From positions 1 through 47,332 of the forward strand of contig JAGXQZ010000061.1 in NCBI GenBank assembly GCA_018336015.1: a DNA stretch of 47,332 bases, in the 5' to 3' direction. The notes below the pieces were generated by a model, which was not told the DNA's origin, searched no databases, and saw nothing but the letters and a program-made list of their open reading frames with translations. Each line of letters opens with the position of its first letter. Within the stretch, counting starts at the first letter, position 1. The translations under genes were made by a program, and so were the position numbers. Origin of the DNA: Algoriphagus sp. (lineage in GTDB: Bacteria > Bacteroidota > Bacteroidia > Cytophagales > Cyclobacteriaceae). Positions 24,805 through 32,987 of the stretch are shown here, one piece after another.

Positions 24805-24829
24805 ATCCCTGAGATTGACTCTCAGGGAT
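24805..24829. terminator. bidirectional terminator
   Basis: ATCCCTGAGA (24805-24814), loop TTGAC, TCTCAGGGAT (24820-24829), flanked by A5 on the left and T5 on the right. It separates the convergent serine fusion gene and rmlB. Confidence 0.92.
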
Positions 24830-24843
24830 TTTTGATTTATAGG

Positions 24844-25896
24844 TCAGTTTCCGTAATGTTCTTTGTAATAATCTTGGTATGCTCCTGAAGTGACCCTGGA
24901 AAGCCACTCTTCGTTTTGAAGATACCAATCGATGGTGATTTCGATCCCTTCTTCAAACTGTAGGCTTGGCTCCCAGCCCAATTCTTTTTGAATTTTGGTA
25001 GCATCGATTGCATAGCGCAAGTCATGACCTGCACGATCCTGAACAAAGGTGATCAGCTTTTCAGAGGTTCCCGGTTCTCTCCCCAGTTTTTCATCCATCT
25101 TCTGACAAAGCAATCGAACAATGTCGATGTTTTTCCATTCGTTAAAGCCCCCGATATTATACGTCTCACCAGGAACTCCTTTATGGAAAACGGTGTCAAT
25201 TGCTCTCGCATGGTCTTTTACATACAACCAATCCCTTACATTTTCTCCTTTTCCATAAACAGGAAGAGGTTTTAGGTTTTTGATGTTATTGATAACCAGT
25301 GGAATTAGTTTTTCGGGAAAATGATTTGGGCCATAATTGTTGGAACAATTAGATACCACAGTTTTCATTTTGTAGGTATTGGCATAGGCCCTTACGAAAT
25401 GGTCTGAAGCAGCCTTGGATGCAGAATAAGGAGATTGGGGATCGTAAGGAGTTGTTTCTAAGAAAAATCCACCATCATGTAATGATCCATATACCTCATC
25501 GGTAGACACATGATAGAAAAGATGCTTTTCCAGCTCACCTATCCAATATTTTTTTGCAGCATTGAGGAGATTGACCGTTCCAAAAACATTGGTTTTAACA
25601 AATGCCAATGGGTCTGAGATCGATCGATCCACATGAGACTCAGCTGCCAAATGAATCACATCAGTGATTTTGTGTTTCTTAAATATTCTATCTAAAGCTG
25701 CTTCATCCTGAATATCTGCTTTTTCAAATAGATAATTGGGGGCATTCTCTACCGATTTTAGATTTTCCAGATTGCCAGCGTAGGTCAATGCGTCTAAATT
25801 GACGATGGTATATTCCGGATATTTGGTCACAAAAAGTTGAACCACATGGCTACCGATAAAACCAGCACCTCCTGTAATTAAAATAATTTTTGACAT
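24844..25896 (-). CDS. rfbB: dTDP-glucose 4,6-dehydratase
   Basis: 350-aa extended short-chain dehydrogenase that makes dTDP-4-keto-6-deoxyglucose. It shows the NAD motif ITGGAGFIGSHV, HLAAESHVDRSI, the catalytic YSASKAASD (Tyr-x3-Lys), STDEVYG and NNYGPNHFPEKLIPL, all specific to RmlB. Length is typical. The other rml genes (A, C, D) are not adjacent, so the sugar product goes to a pathway encoded elsewhere. The stop of the next gene is one base after its neighbour's boundary (25896/25898), showing tight packing with the epimerase. Confidence 0.92.
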   Translation of the reverse strand: MSKIILITGGAGFIGSHVVQLFVTKYPEYTIVNLDALTYAGNLENLKSVENAPNYLFEKADIQDEAALDRIFKKHKITDVIHLAAESHVDRSISDPLAFVKTNVFGTVNLLNAAKKYWIGELEKHLFYHVSTDEVYGSLHDGGFFLETTPYDPQSPYSASKAASDHFVRAYANTYKMKTVVSNCSNNYGPNHFPEKLIPLVINNIKNLKPLPVYGKGENVRDWLYVKDHARAIDTVFHKGVPGETYNIGGFNEWKNIDIVRLLCQKMDEKLGREPGTSEKLITFVQDRAGHDLRYAIDATKIQKELGWEPSLQFEEGIEITIDWYLQNEEWLSRVTSGAYQDYYKEHYGN

Positions 25897-25897
25897 C

Positions 25898-26950
25898 TTA
25901 TTTTTTGTAATAGCTTAAATACCAATCTGTAAATGCCTTAACTCCCTCATTAACGGAGGTTTCAGGTTTATATCCAGTATCTCTCACAAGGTCACTTACA
26001 TCTGCATGAGAAGCGGGTACATCCCCTGGTTGTAAAGGTAAAAGTTCCATTTTTGCTGTTTTTCCGAGTCCCTTTTCCACTGCATGGATATAGTCCATCA
26101 ATAGCACAGGTGAGGAATTACCAATGTTGTAAATCTTATAAGGAGCCTTAGAACTTCCTGGATCTGGATTTTGTGGATCAAAATGGGGATTTGGACTGGC
26201 AGGCCTATCTGCCACTTTTACAACACCCTTTACTATATCATCAACATAAGTGAAATCACGTTTCATCTTTCCATAGTTAAAGACCTTTATGGTTTCTCCT
26301 TTCAAAATGGCTTCTGTAAATAAGAACAATGCCATATCTGGCCTTCCCCATGGTCCATATACTGTAAAAAACCTCAATCCTGTGGTAGGTACTCCAAATA
26401 AATGGCTATACGTATGAGCCATCAATTCATTAGCCTTTTTCGAGGCTGCATATAGGGAAATAGGATGGTCTACAGAATCCGAAGTGGAGAATGGCATCTT
26501 CTCGTTGGAGCCATAGACCGAACTTGAGGAAGCATAGACTAAATGCTTGACCGGATGAAAACGGCAGCATTCTAAGATATTTAGAAAAGCAGAAATATTG
26601 CTTTGAATATAGACCTCAGGATGAGTAAGTGAATGTCTGACCCCTGCCTGTGCGGCCAAATGAATCACCATATCAAATTTTTCTTTCTCAAAAAGTGCCA
26701 TCAAAGGCTTTTTCTCACATATATCCAATTGAATGAATCGGTATTTGGGAATCGTGGTTGATTGAACTAATTCACCCAGTTGAATTGAAGATTTTTGGAT
26801 TCCATGATGTTCTAATCGAGCATATTTCAGATTTACATCATAGTAATCATTAATCACGTCTAGGCCTACTACCTCATCTCCCCGATCTACTAAATACTGA
26901 GCTACATGGAAACCTATAAATCCGGCTGTTCCGGTCACGAGGAATTTCAT
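25898..26950 (-). CDS. NAD-dependent epimerase, UDP-glucuronate 4-epimerase type
   Basis: 350-aa extended SDR. Motifs include VTGTAGFIGFHVAQYL, GLDVINDYYDVNLKYARLE, AAQAGVRHSL, the catalytic YAASKKANELMAH and LRFFTVYGPWGRPDMALFLF, which together are characteristic of UDP-glucuronate 4-epimerases that produce UDP-galacturonate for surface polysaccharide. It lies between rmlB and a GT4 gene. UDP-GlcNAc epimerase is a less likely alternative. Confidence 0.87.
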   Translation of the reverse strand: MKFLVTGTAGFIGFHVAQYLVDRGDEVVGLDVINDYYDVNLKYARLEHHGIQKSSIQLGELVQSTTIPKYRFIQLDICEKKPLMALFEKEKFDMVIHLAAQAGVRHSLTHPEVYIQSNISAFLNILECCRFHPVKHLVYASSSSVYGSNEKMPFSTSDSVDHPISLYAASKKANELMAHTYSHLFGVPTTGLRFFTVYGPWGRPDMALFLFTEAILKGETIKVFNYGKMKRDFTYVDDIVKGVVKVADRPASPNPHFDPQNPDPGSSKAPYKIYNIGNSSPVLLMDYIHAVEKGLGKTAKMELLPLQPGDVPASHADVSDLVRDTGYKPETSVNEGVKAFTDWYLSYYKK

Positions 26951-26989
26951 ATTGAAAAGCTATGCATTGGTTTAAAGTGCAAATATAGA

Positions 26990-28156
26990 CTATTCCGCCT
27001 TATCGGAGTCCTTAAGAAGACGGTGATAGTTTGTTAATAATTCTTGATGAATCTTATTTCTGTTAAAATTCTCTACGATATGGTCATAAAGATTATTGGC
27101 ATAATAGGCCATTTTATCCCGCTTTACATAGGCAAATTCAATGGCTTCTTTTAGAACCATGACCTCTTTAACTGGGAAAAGCAATCCTGTTTTTTGCTGA
27201 AAAATCAAATCTGTGTTTCCAATGATATCCGAGCAAATAATAGGTACATGCATGGCTCCTGCTTCCAATAGGACATTTGGAAACCCTTCTCTATGTGAAG
27301 GATGAACCAATACATCTGCCAAAGCAAGGTAGTGTGCTACATGATCAGTCCAGTCGATTTGGACAATTTTGGGATGCTCTCGAATAATCTGGATGGTCTC
27401 TTGAGAAAGGGGATTGAGATCCTGCTCAAAAGCACCCAAAAGCACCAATTTGGACATTCCAACAATTTTGGAGTTGACAAATGCCGAAACCAGCTCTTCG
27501 ATTCCCTTATCCTTCACCAATCGACCAATGGTCAAAATAATGAAATCATCTTCTCCTGGCATGATTCGCATAGTCGCGGCCACCAAGTGATTTTCTTTCA
27601 AAGATTCTCGATTGTACTTCTCCAGATCAATTCCATTGGAGGATCCGTTACCTATGATTCTGATTTTAGAAGGAGAAGCCAACCCCTGGTCTAGGATAAA
27701 TTGGTAAAGACCACGTGAATTAGGCCAGACTTCAGTTGCATTGGCATAGGTCCATTTTTCAGCACTTTCTAGCAGGCTCTTTTTGCCACCTTCGGCTGCC
27801 ATTGCCGGGATACCTGCAAGTGTATGAATCCGGATTTTCACACCAGCTAAATTGGCTGCAATCATTCCCAAAAGACCCGCCTTTGGCGTATGGGTATGAA
27901 CAATGTCAGGTCTTTCTTTTTTAAAAAGTCTGTAAAGCTTCCAAATACATTTTAGATCCTGTATTGGGGTGATTTTTCTTGTAAACGGAATTACCTCATG
28001 TCTGACGCCTTCATTTCTCACCACTTGGGTCACCTCCCTACCATCTGCACTCACCATGATCACCTCCCAGTCCTGTTCTTTCATAAACTTCATTTGACCA
28101 GAAAGCAAAAGTTTGAGAGAAAGCGGAACGGTGGTAATTCGAATAAGTTTGGGCAT
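26990..28156 (-). CDS. family 4 (GT-B) glycosyltransferase
   Basis: 388-aa GT-B enzyme. The N-terminal half has IVHTHTPKAGLLGMIAANLAGVKIRIHTLAG and the C-terminal donor domain has ILTIGRLVKDKGIEELVSAF, ADVLVHPSHREGFPNVLLEAGA (EX7E-like motif). It resembles the glycosyltransferases that start or extend capsule/O-unit chains. The ATG at 28156 is used; the codon before it is TTG. Sugar specificity cannot be read. It leads a three-gene leftward set with the epimerase and rmlB. Confidence 0.88.
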   Translation of the reverse strand: MPKLIRITTVPLSLKLLLSGQMKFMKEQDWEVIMVSADGREVTQVVRNEGVRHEVIPFTRKITPIQDLKCIWKLYRLFKKERPDIVHTHTPKAGLLGMIAANLAGVKIRIHTLAGIPAMAAEGGKKSLLESAEKWTYANATEVWPNSRGLYQFILDQGLASPSKIRIIGNGSSNGIDLEKYNRESLKENHLVAATMRIMPGEDDFIILTIGRLVKDKGIEELVSAFVNSKIVGMSKLVLLGAFEQDLNPLSQETIQIIREHPKIVQIDWTDHVAHYLALADVLVHPSHREGFPNVLLEAGAMHVPIICSDIIGNTDLIFQQKTGLLFPVKEVMVLKEAIEFAYVKRDKMAYYANNLYDHIVENFNRNKIHQELLTNYHRLLKDSDKAE

Positions 28157-28352
28157 CAAAAAGGATTTCTAAAGCGTCAAAGGTAAGATTTTAACGAATG
28201 AAGTCCTTCTAAATTTTCAAAGGAAAAAGCAAAATCTCAGTGGACCTGATTGATTTCAACAGCAAAACTCAAGTTTGAATATTGCCCAATGAATCTTTAT
28301 TTACTTTACCCAAGAACCAAAATGTTAAAGAAAATTGGAGGTTTTATACTGA

Positions 28353-28553
28353 CTAATCTCCTTCTTCCAATTCGAAAATTTCATCCATTCGTACTCCAAA
28401 AACCCGTGCGATTTTTAAAGCTAAAACCGTAGATGGAACATATTTTCCAGCCTCAATCGAATTGATAGTTTGTCGGGATACCTGAACCTTCTCAGCCAAA
28501 TCTTGCTGAGTCATGTCTTTTTTAGCGCGCTCTACTTTGATGGTGTTTTTCAT
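28353..28553 (-). CDS. XRE-type helix-turn-helix regulator
   Basis: 66-aa small regulator: IKVERAKKDMTQQDLAEKVQVSRQTINSIEAGKYVPSTVLALKIARVFGVRMDEIFEL is a complete Cro/C1-type HTH. Such 65-70 aa proteins usually pair with a membrane protein gene, as here (10 bases after the upstream gene). It probably binds near the promoter of this pair; the TTTAC/GTAAA repeats at 29050-29086 are a candidate site. Confidence 0.92.
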   Translation of the reverse strand: MKNTIKVERAKKDMTQQDLAEKVQVSRQTINSIEAGKYVPSTVLALKIARVFGVRMDEIFELEEGD

Positions 28554-28563
28554 TTCCTAGATC

Positions 28564-29010
28564 TTAACTAGCCAAAAGTGATTGTCCTTGCTTATACAAT
28601 ACCCATCGAAACCTTGCTATGAAAATGAGTTGGATGGTAAACATATTATACCCCATAAATTCAAGGTAACCAAAGCCATAAAATAGCAAAGTACCGATAA
28701 TCAAGATGAAGGTATTAGCATAGCAGGCTACTAATAAAGAATCTAATCTGAGTTTTTGAATGAATTCATCCTCTTCTTTCTCTCTGGAAAAAGCAATCAG
28801 AAATAGAGATACAAACACCCCAATCAAAGCAAATTCATTCGTGAAATTTTCCAAGGAGTCTTCAAATAACGACCCTACCCGAATGGGTAAATTCAAAAAG
28901 GAAAAACTGAATTCGAAGTAATTGCTTGCAAACAGCAGTGAGGCAAAAGGAAGAATGAATATCCAGCCAAACTTCTGGAAGTGATGCGGCAGCAGGATTT
29001 TAGTAGGCAT
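28564..29010 (-). CDS. membrane protein of unknown function paired with the XRE regulator
   Basis: 148-aa protein with about four predicted membrane helices (FGWIFILPFASLLFAS, FALIGVFVSLFLIAFS, SLLVACYANTFILIIGTLLFYG and MFTIQLIFIARF). A charged loop SREKEEDEFIQKLRLDSL lies in the middle. No family name can be given safely. The operon with a small HTH gene is a common arrangement in Bacteroidota and Firmicutes. Confidence 0.75.
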   Translation of the reverse strand: MPTKILLPHHFQKFGWIFILPFASLLFASNYFEFSFSFLNLPIRVGSLFEDSLENFTNEFALIGVFVSLFLIAFSREKEEDEFIQKLRLDSLLVACYANTFILIIGTLLFYGFGYLEFMGYNMFTIQLIFIARFRWVLYKQGQSLLAS

Positions 29011-29049
29011 AACGCTCGTTGGTTTACAGGATGAATAAGTAAGCTATTT

Positions 29050-29086
29050 TTTACTAAATGTAAAATAAACTTTACTTTATGTCAAA
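29050..29086. promoter_or_regulatory. candidate operator of the XRE-membrane protein pair
   Basis: An inverted repeat TTTAC-N5-GTAAA (29050-29064) is followed exactly 21 bases later by TTTAC-N5-GTCAA (29071-29085). The copies are two helical turns apart and lie 40-75 bases upstream of the 29010 start codon. The arrangement suits cooperative binding by a small HTH protein. Confidence 0.45.
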
Positions 29087-29214
29087 ATTTTTTTCCAAAA
29101 AAAATATATAAAATCAATTTCAAGCCTGAGACAATTTGATCGAAGCGTTGAATGTGTCAAAAAGGCCTTGGTTTTGACTAACTTTAGACCAACAAACCTA
29201 TTGAAATCAAATCC

Positions 29215-30015
29215 ATGATATCCAAGCAAAAAATAGCCATCATCGGATGTGGCAATCTCGGTACTTCCATAGCCAGCGGACTGCTGATGCGGAGCGACTT
29301 TGATCCGAAAAATCTGATCCTGACCAAAAGGAATACTGAAAGCCTTGCAGAATTTGAAGCCAAAGGGGTTCATGTACATTCCAATAATGCGGCTGCTGCT
29401 GAACATGCGGATTTGGTGCTTTTGGGTGTGAAACCCTACAACGTCGCCAACATCCTAAGAGAAATCAACCCTGTCCTTGATCCTAAAAAGCAAATCATCA
29501 TATCTCTAGCTACGGGAATTACCTTAAGTGAAATGTTTGAGGTAATCAATCCTGCTACGGTGGCATTCCGAGCCATGCCGAATATTGCAGCTGATATTCA
29601 GGAATCCATCACCTGCGTCTGCCACCAAAATGCACTGTCCAGCCAAGTAGACTTAGCCAAAGAGTTGTTTGATGCTATAGGATTTACCATCAGCATTGAC
29701 GAAAGTCTGATGGAAGCAGCGACTGTATTGGGTGCATGTGGCATCGCTTACGTGCTCAGGTTCATGAGAGCAATGATTCAAGGAGGAATTCAGATTGGAT
29801 TTGATTCTGTGACTGCCAGCAAAATCGTAAACCAAACCGTCAAAGGCGCAGCGGAATTAATGATTCAAAAAAACATCCACCCTGAAGCGGCCATAGATAA
29901 AGTAACCACCCCAAAAGGCTGCACGATCGTTGGCCTAAACGAAATGGAACATCAAGGATTTAGTTCGGCTATGGTAAGAGGAGTCATTGCCAGTTATGAG
30001 AAAATAGAAAAGTGA
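29215..30015 (+). CDS. proC: pyrroline-5-carboxylate reductase
   Basis: 266-aa enzyme that reduces 1-pyrroline-5-carboxylate to L-proline with NAD(P)H. It shows the Rossmann motif IAIIGCGNLGTSIASGL, LLGVKPYNVANILREI, FRAMPNIAADIQESITC and the C-terminal dimer motif TTPKGCTIVGLNEMEHQGFSSAMVRGV. Length is normal. It is followed by a clear terminator, so it is a single-gene unit. Confidence 0.95.
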   Translation: MISKQKIAIIGCGNLGTSIASGLLMRSDFDPKNLILTKRNTESLAEFEAKGVHVHSNNAAAAEHADLVLLGVKPYNVANILREINPVLDPKKQIIISLATGITLSEMFEVINPATVAFRAMPNIAADIQESITCVCHQNALSSQVDLAKELFDAIGFTISIDESLMEAATVLGACGIAYVLRFMRAMIQGGIQIGFDSVTASKIVNQTVKGAAELMIQKNIHPEAAIDKVTTPKGCTIVGLNEMEHQGFSSAMVRGVIASYEKIEK

Positions 30016-30034
30016 TTTTTACCTGATACATTCT

Positions 30035-30061
30035 AAATGCCTGCTGAAATAGCAGGCATTT
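30035..30061 (+). terminator. terminator after proC
   Basis: AAATGCCTGCT (30035-30045), loop GAAAT, AGCAGGCATTT (30051-30061), followed by T6. Confidence 0.93.
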
Positions 30062-30222
30062 TTTTTTACCCTTATAAAAATGCCTTTACCAAAAAGTAAA
30101 ACGTTTACGGAAATTTACTTTAATAATATAATCATACTATTTATAAATAAAATACAATATTTAGAAAAAAGAATAAATTATGAATTGTTTTTCTTTTGAA
30201 TATTTTCATTAGTTTTGTCTCG

Positions 30223-30362
30223 GGTGATAAACAACTTTTGCTATTCCTTTTTCAGCGAAGCGACTTTTGAAGGAAGGACTGTTTGGTTACTTTTTCCTCC
30301 TTCCTTTCTTTTATTAATTCTGCTCATTAAAAAAGCCTTCTGATTTCTCAGAAGGCTTTTCT
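30223..30362 (+). ncRNA. candidate small non-coding RNA
   Basis: A perfect TAnnTTTG box (TAGTTTTG, 30210-30217) has a TTG 22 bases upstream (30185-30187), which predicts a start near 30223. The predicted RNA of about 140 bases contains a 9-bp stem (30270-30278 with 30298-30306, loop 19 bases) and ends in a perfect 13-bp terminator hairpin with A/T flanks. No ORF of note is inside. It may instead be unrelated motifs beside the terminator of the minus-strand TlpA-like gene. Confidence 0.45.
30331..30360. terminator. bidirectional terminator
   Basis: AAAAGCCTTCTGA (30331-30343), loop TTTC, TCAGAAGGCTTTT (30348-30360). On the minus strand it lies 32 bases after the TlpA-like gene stop. On the plus strand it would end the candidate small RNA. 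Confidence 0.92.
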
Positions 30363-30391
30363 ATTTCTATAGGATTTAAACTTAATTCAAA

Positions 30392-31504
30392 TCAATCAAA
30401 CAGCTCTGCCAATTTATTTTCCAAACTTGGACCTCTCAGATCTCTAGCGATGATTTTGCCATCAGGATCGATCATGTAAGTTGCAGGTATTGCCTCGATT
30501 TTATAGAGTTCAGCAGCCGCTGAATTGAAATACTTCAGATCCGAAACATGTGTCCAAGTCAATTGATCATCGGCGATCGCTTTCACCCAATCTTCCTTGG
30601 TACGATCAAGGGAAACTCCAAACACTTCAAATCCTTTGTCTTTGTATTGATTATATAACCTCACCACATTGGGGTTTTCCTGTCTGCAAGGCTTACACCA
30701 AGCTGCCCAGAAATCAATCAACACGTATTTTCCTCTCAAATCGGAAAGCTTTACCATTTTTCCATTTGGGTCAGGAAGCTCGAAGTCAGGAGCAACCTGT
30801 CCTACCGATAGTGCTCTCATCTCGTCCAGCTGCTGCTTCATCTGCATGATGGATGATGTACCGGGATAATTGGCATTCAGCTTAGTAATCAATTCGTCAA
30901 TAAACGGAAAGTCATTTTTAGGATTAAGTAATCCTATAGCAGCCAATGACGCGAACGAGTCCCCCATGCTGGTAATCATTTCTTTTACTTTTTCGGCTTG
31001 CTGAGATTCCAAAGTCATGGCATCAAGTTGAATTCGCTTGATCGTCTCCACATCATTTTTACTCATCGCCTCGTAGTACTGCTCGTTTAGCTTGTTGACA
31101 GTGAGTTGGTATTCTTCCATCAACTTTTCAAGCTTGAGCATTTCTTTAGAATCTGCAGAACCTTCAATTTGAAGACTGGCTGGATCTGAAAAATTATAGA
31201 TTACCTCCACATTTTCCTTGAAAAGGGCGAGTTTTACCGCACGCTGACCATACAGATTCAATTCATAGAATGTAGGTGTATTCACCTCCAGTTCATAGGT
31301 AAACTCACCTTTGGAATCCACCTCCAAGGTGTCCAGTACTTTCGGTCTGCTGTCGGTGTATTGTGTCAATACAACCAAACCTTCCGGTGCATTTTCTATT
31401 TTTCCGGTGATCTGGACTTTGCCCTCAGAGGCAGCGTCATTTCCTCCACAGGAAAAAAAGGCCATCACGGCCAGGGTCCATACTCCAATCATAGTTTTCT
31501 TCAT
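30392..31504 (-). CDS. TlpA/ResA-like thiol-disulfide lipoprotein with DUF4369 domain
   Basis: 370-aa lipoprotein (lipobox MAFFSC, Cys19). Residues about 28-125 form a DUF4369 beta domain (VQITGKIENAPEGLVVLTQYTD, DTLEVDSKGEFTYELEV). A helical linker covers about 125-230. Residues about 230-370 are an AhpC/TSA-type thioredoxin domain with the active site WAAWCKPCRQENPN and a cis-Pro segment EAIPATYMIDPDGK. It acts in the periplasm as a thiol reductant, for example on cytochrome c or other exported proteins. It starts 4 bases after gatB and so belongs to that run. Confidence 0.92.
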   Translation of the reverse strand: MKKTMIGVWTLAVMAFFSCGGNDAASEGKVQITGKIENAPEGLVVLTQYTDSRPKVLDTLEVDSKGEFTYELEVNTPTFYELNLYGQRAVKLALFKENVEVIYNFSDPASLQIEGSADSKEMLKLEKLMEEYQLTVNKLNEQYYEAMSKNDVETIKRIQLDAMTLESQQAEKVKEMITSMGDSFASLAAIGLLNPKNDFPFIDELITKLNANYPGTSSIMQMKQQLDEMRALSVGQVAPDFELPDPNGKMVKLSDLRGKYVLIDFWAAWCKPCRQENPNVVRLYNQYKDKGFEVFGVSLDRTKEDWVKAIADDQLTWTHVSDLKYFNSAAAELYKIEAIPATYMIDPDGKIIARDLRGPSLENKLAELFD

Positions 31505-31508
31505 AAGA

Positions 31509-32969
31509 TTACTTTTCCAATAATTCTGTCAATAGTTGGGTAGCTACTTTAGGATCTGCTTTACCCTGAGATTTTTTCATGACTTCTCCCATAAACATCC
31601 CCATCAAGCCCTTTTTTCCTGATCTATATTCAGCCACTTTTGCCGAATTCTCAGCGATCACCATTTCCACGATCGGCTTCAAAGAACTTGCATCACTCTC
31701 CTGAATCAAGTTGAGGCGCTTGGCAATTTCCAAGGGGGTCTCTCCAGACGCTTTAACCAACTCCGGATAGATCTTTTGAGAAGCTGCCGTGAAGGACACT
31801 TTGCCCTCGTCTATTAAAGCGATTAGGCTAGCCAAAGTTTCGGTTTTGATCGGAAAATCATTGATATGCAATGCATATTCATTGAGAAGCGACTTGATTG
31901 GGCCCATTACCCAATTGGATGCTGCTTTGTAATTGGTCGTTTTGGTACATAGGTCCTCAAACCATCCTGCGATTTCCTTTGCTTCTGTCAAAAAGCTCGC
32001 ATCATAGGTCGGCAGTCCATAGACATCCACAAACTTGTGATACAATTCTTTAGGAAGCAAAGGCATAGTTGCCTTTATCGAATTAAGCCACTCTTCTGAA
32101 ATCACCACAGGGCTCAAATCTGGCTCCGGAAAATACCTGTAATCGTTTAGGTCTTCCTTAGTTCGCATACTGGTAGATGTACCCGTGTTTGGGTCAAACG
32201 TTCGGGTCTCAGAAATAATGGTTTGGCCACTTTCGATCAATTCTACCTGCCGCTCAAATTCATGGTCTATCGCCTTGGCTACATTTCGGAAAGAGTTCAT
32301 GTTTTTGATCTCTACCTTTTTACCATATTCAGTTGCGCCTTTGAGCATGATGGACACATTGGCATCGCAACGAAGCGATCCTTCTTCCATATTCCCATCA
32401 CAGATATCCAAGTATTTGACAAGCTTTTTGATCTCTGCCAAAAATGCGTACGCTTCTTCTGAAGTACGAAGGTCTGGTTCTGATACGATTTCGATCAGAG
32501 GAGTGCCAGCACGATTAAAGTCCACCAAGGTATCTGTCTCCCCAGCCAGGTGAATGGATTTGCCGGCGTCTTCCTCCATATGCACCCGATTGAGTCTGAT
32601 TTCCTTTTCGGTACCATCTGCCAAAATAATTGGAACAATTCCGCCCACGCAGATTGGCCCGACATCCTGAGTGATCTGATAGCCCTTGGGAAGATCTGGA
32701 TAGAAATAATTTTTTCGGGAAAAAATATTGTATCGAGTAATCTCGGAATTGCATGCCAAGCCCATTTTCACGGCATATTCAATGACTTTTTTATTCAATT
32801 TTGGTAAAGTGCCCGGATGACCAAGTGTAATCACCGATACCTGACGGTTGGGCAAGTTGCCGTACACCGTAGAATCGGCAGCAAAAATTTTACTCTCAGT
32901 CAGTAGCTGGGCATGGACCTCCAGCCCGACTACCAACTGGTATTTATTCTTGATTTCTTCGCTTAGCAT
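31509..32969 (-). CDS. gatB: aspartyl/glutamyl-tRNA amidotransferase subunit B
   Basis: 486-aa subunit that phosphorylates misacylated Glu-tRNA(Gln)/Asp-tRNA(Asn) and accepts ammonia from GatA. It carries the N-terminal VVGLEVHAQLLTESKIF, RKNYFYPDLPKGYQITQ, VHMEEDAGKS, DFNRAGTPLIEIVSEPD and the C-terminal helical/YqeY tail ending GLMGMFMGEVMKKSQGKADPK. Length is typical. GatA and GatC are not in the window, as often happens in Bacteroidota. It follows alaS by 18 bases. Confidence 0.96.
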   Translation of the reverse strand: MLSEEIKNKYQLVVGLEVHAQLLTESKIFAADSTVYGNLPNRQVSVITLGHPGTLPKLNKKVIEYAVKMGLACNSEITRYNIFSRKNYFYPDLPKGYQITQDVGPICVGGIVPIILADGTEKEIRLNRVHMEEDAGKSIHLAGETDTLVDFNRAGTPLIEIVSEPDLRTSEEAYAFLAEIKKLVKYLDICDGNMEEGSLRCDANVSIMLKGATEYGKKVEIKNMNSFRNVAKAIDHEFERQVELIESGQTIISETRTFDPNTGTSTSMRTKEDLNDYRYFPEPDLSPVVISEEWLNSIKATMPLLPKELYHKFVDVYGLPTYDASFLTEAKEIAGWFEDLCTKTTNYKAASNWVMGPIKSLLNEYALHINDFPIKTETLASLIALIDEGKVSFTAASQKIYPELVKASGETPLEIAKRLNLIQESDASSLKPIVEMVIAENSAKVAEYRSGKKGLMGMFMGEVMKKSQGKADPKVATQLLTELLEK

Positions 32970-32987
32970 TACATGGACTTTGGGCGA

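Larger units (their letters stand above)
30062..30391. other. gene-poor region between proC and the TlpA-like gene
   Basis: No protein-coding frame can be supported. It is AT-rich, with an inverted repeat GTAAAACGTTTAC at 30096-30108. A promoter-like box at 30210-30217 is followed by a stem and a strong terminator (30331-30360), described here as a candidate small RNA. Confidence 0.6.

Noticed and set aside
28250..28432. Plus-strand 60-codon ORF near the GT4/XRE junction
   Set aside because: It overlaps the XRE gene on the other strand and has no start signal or recognisable sequence.
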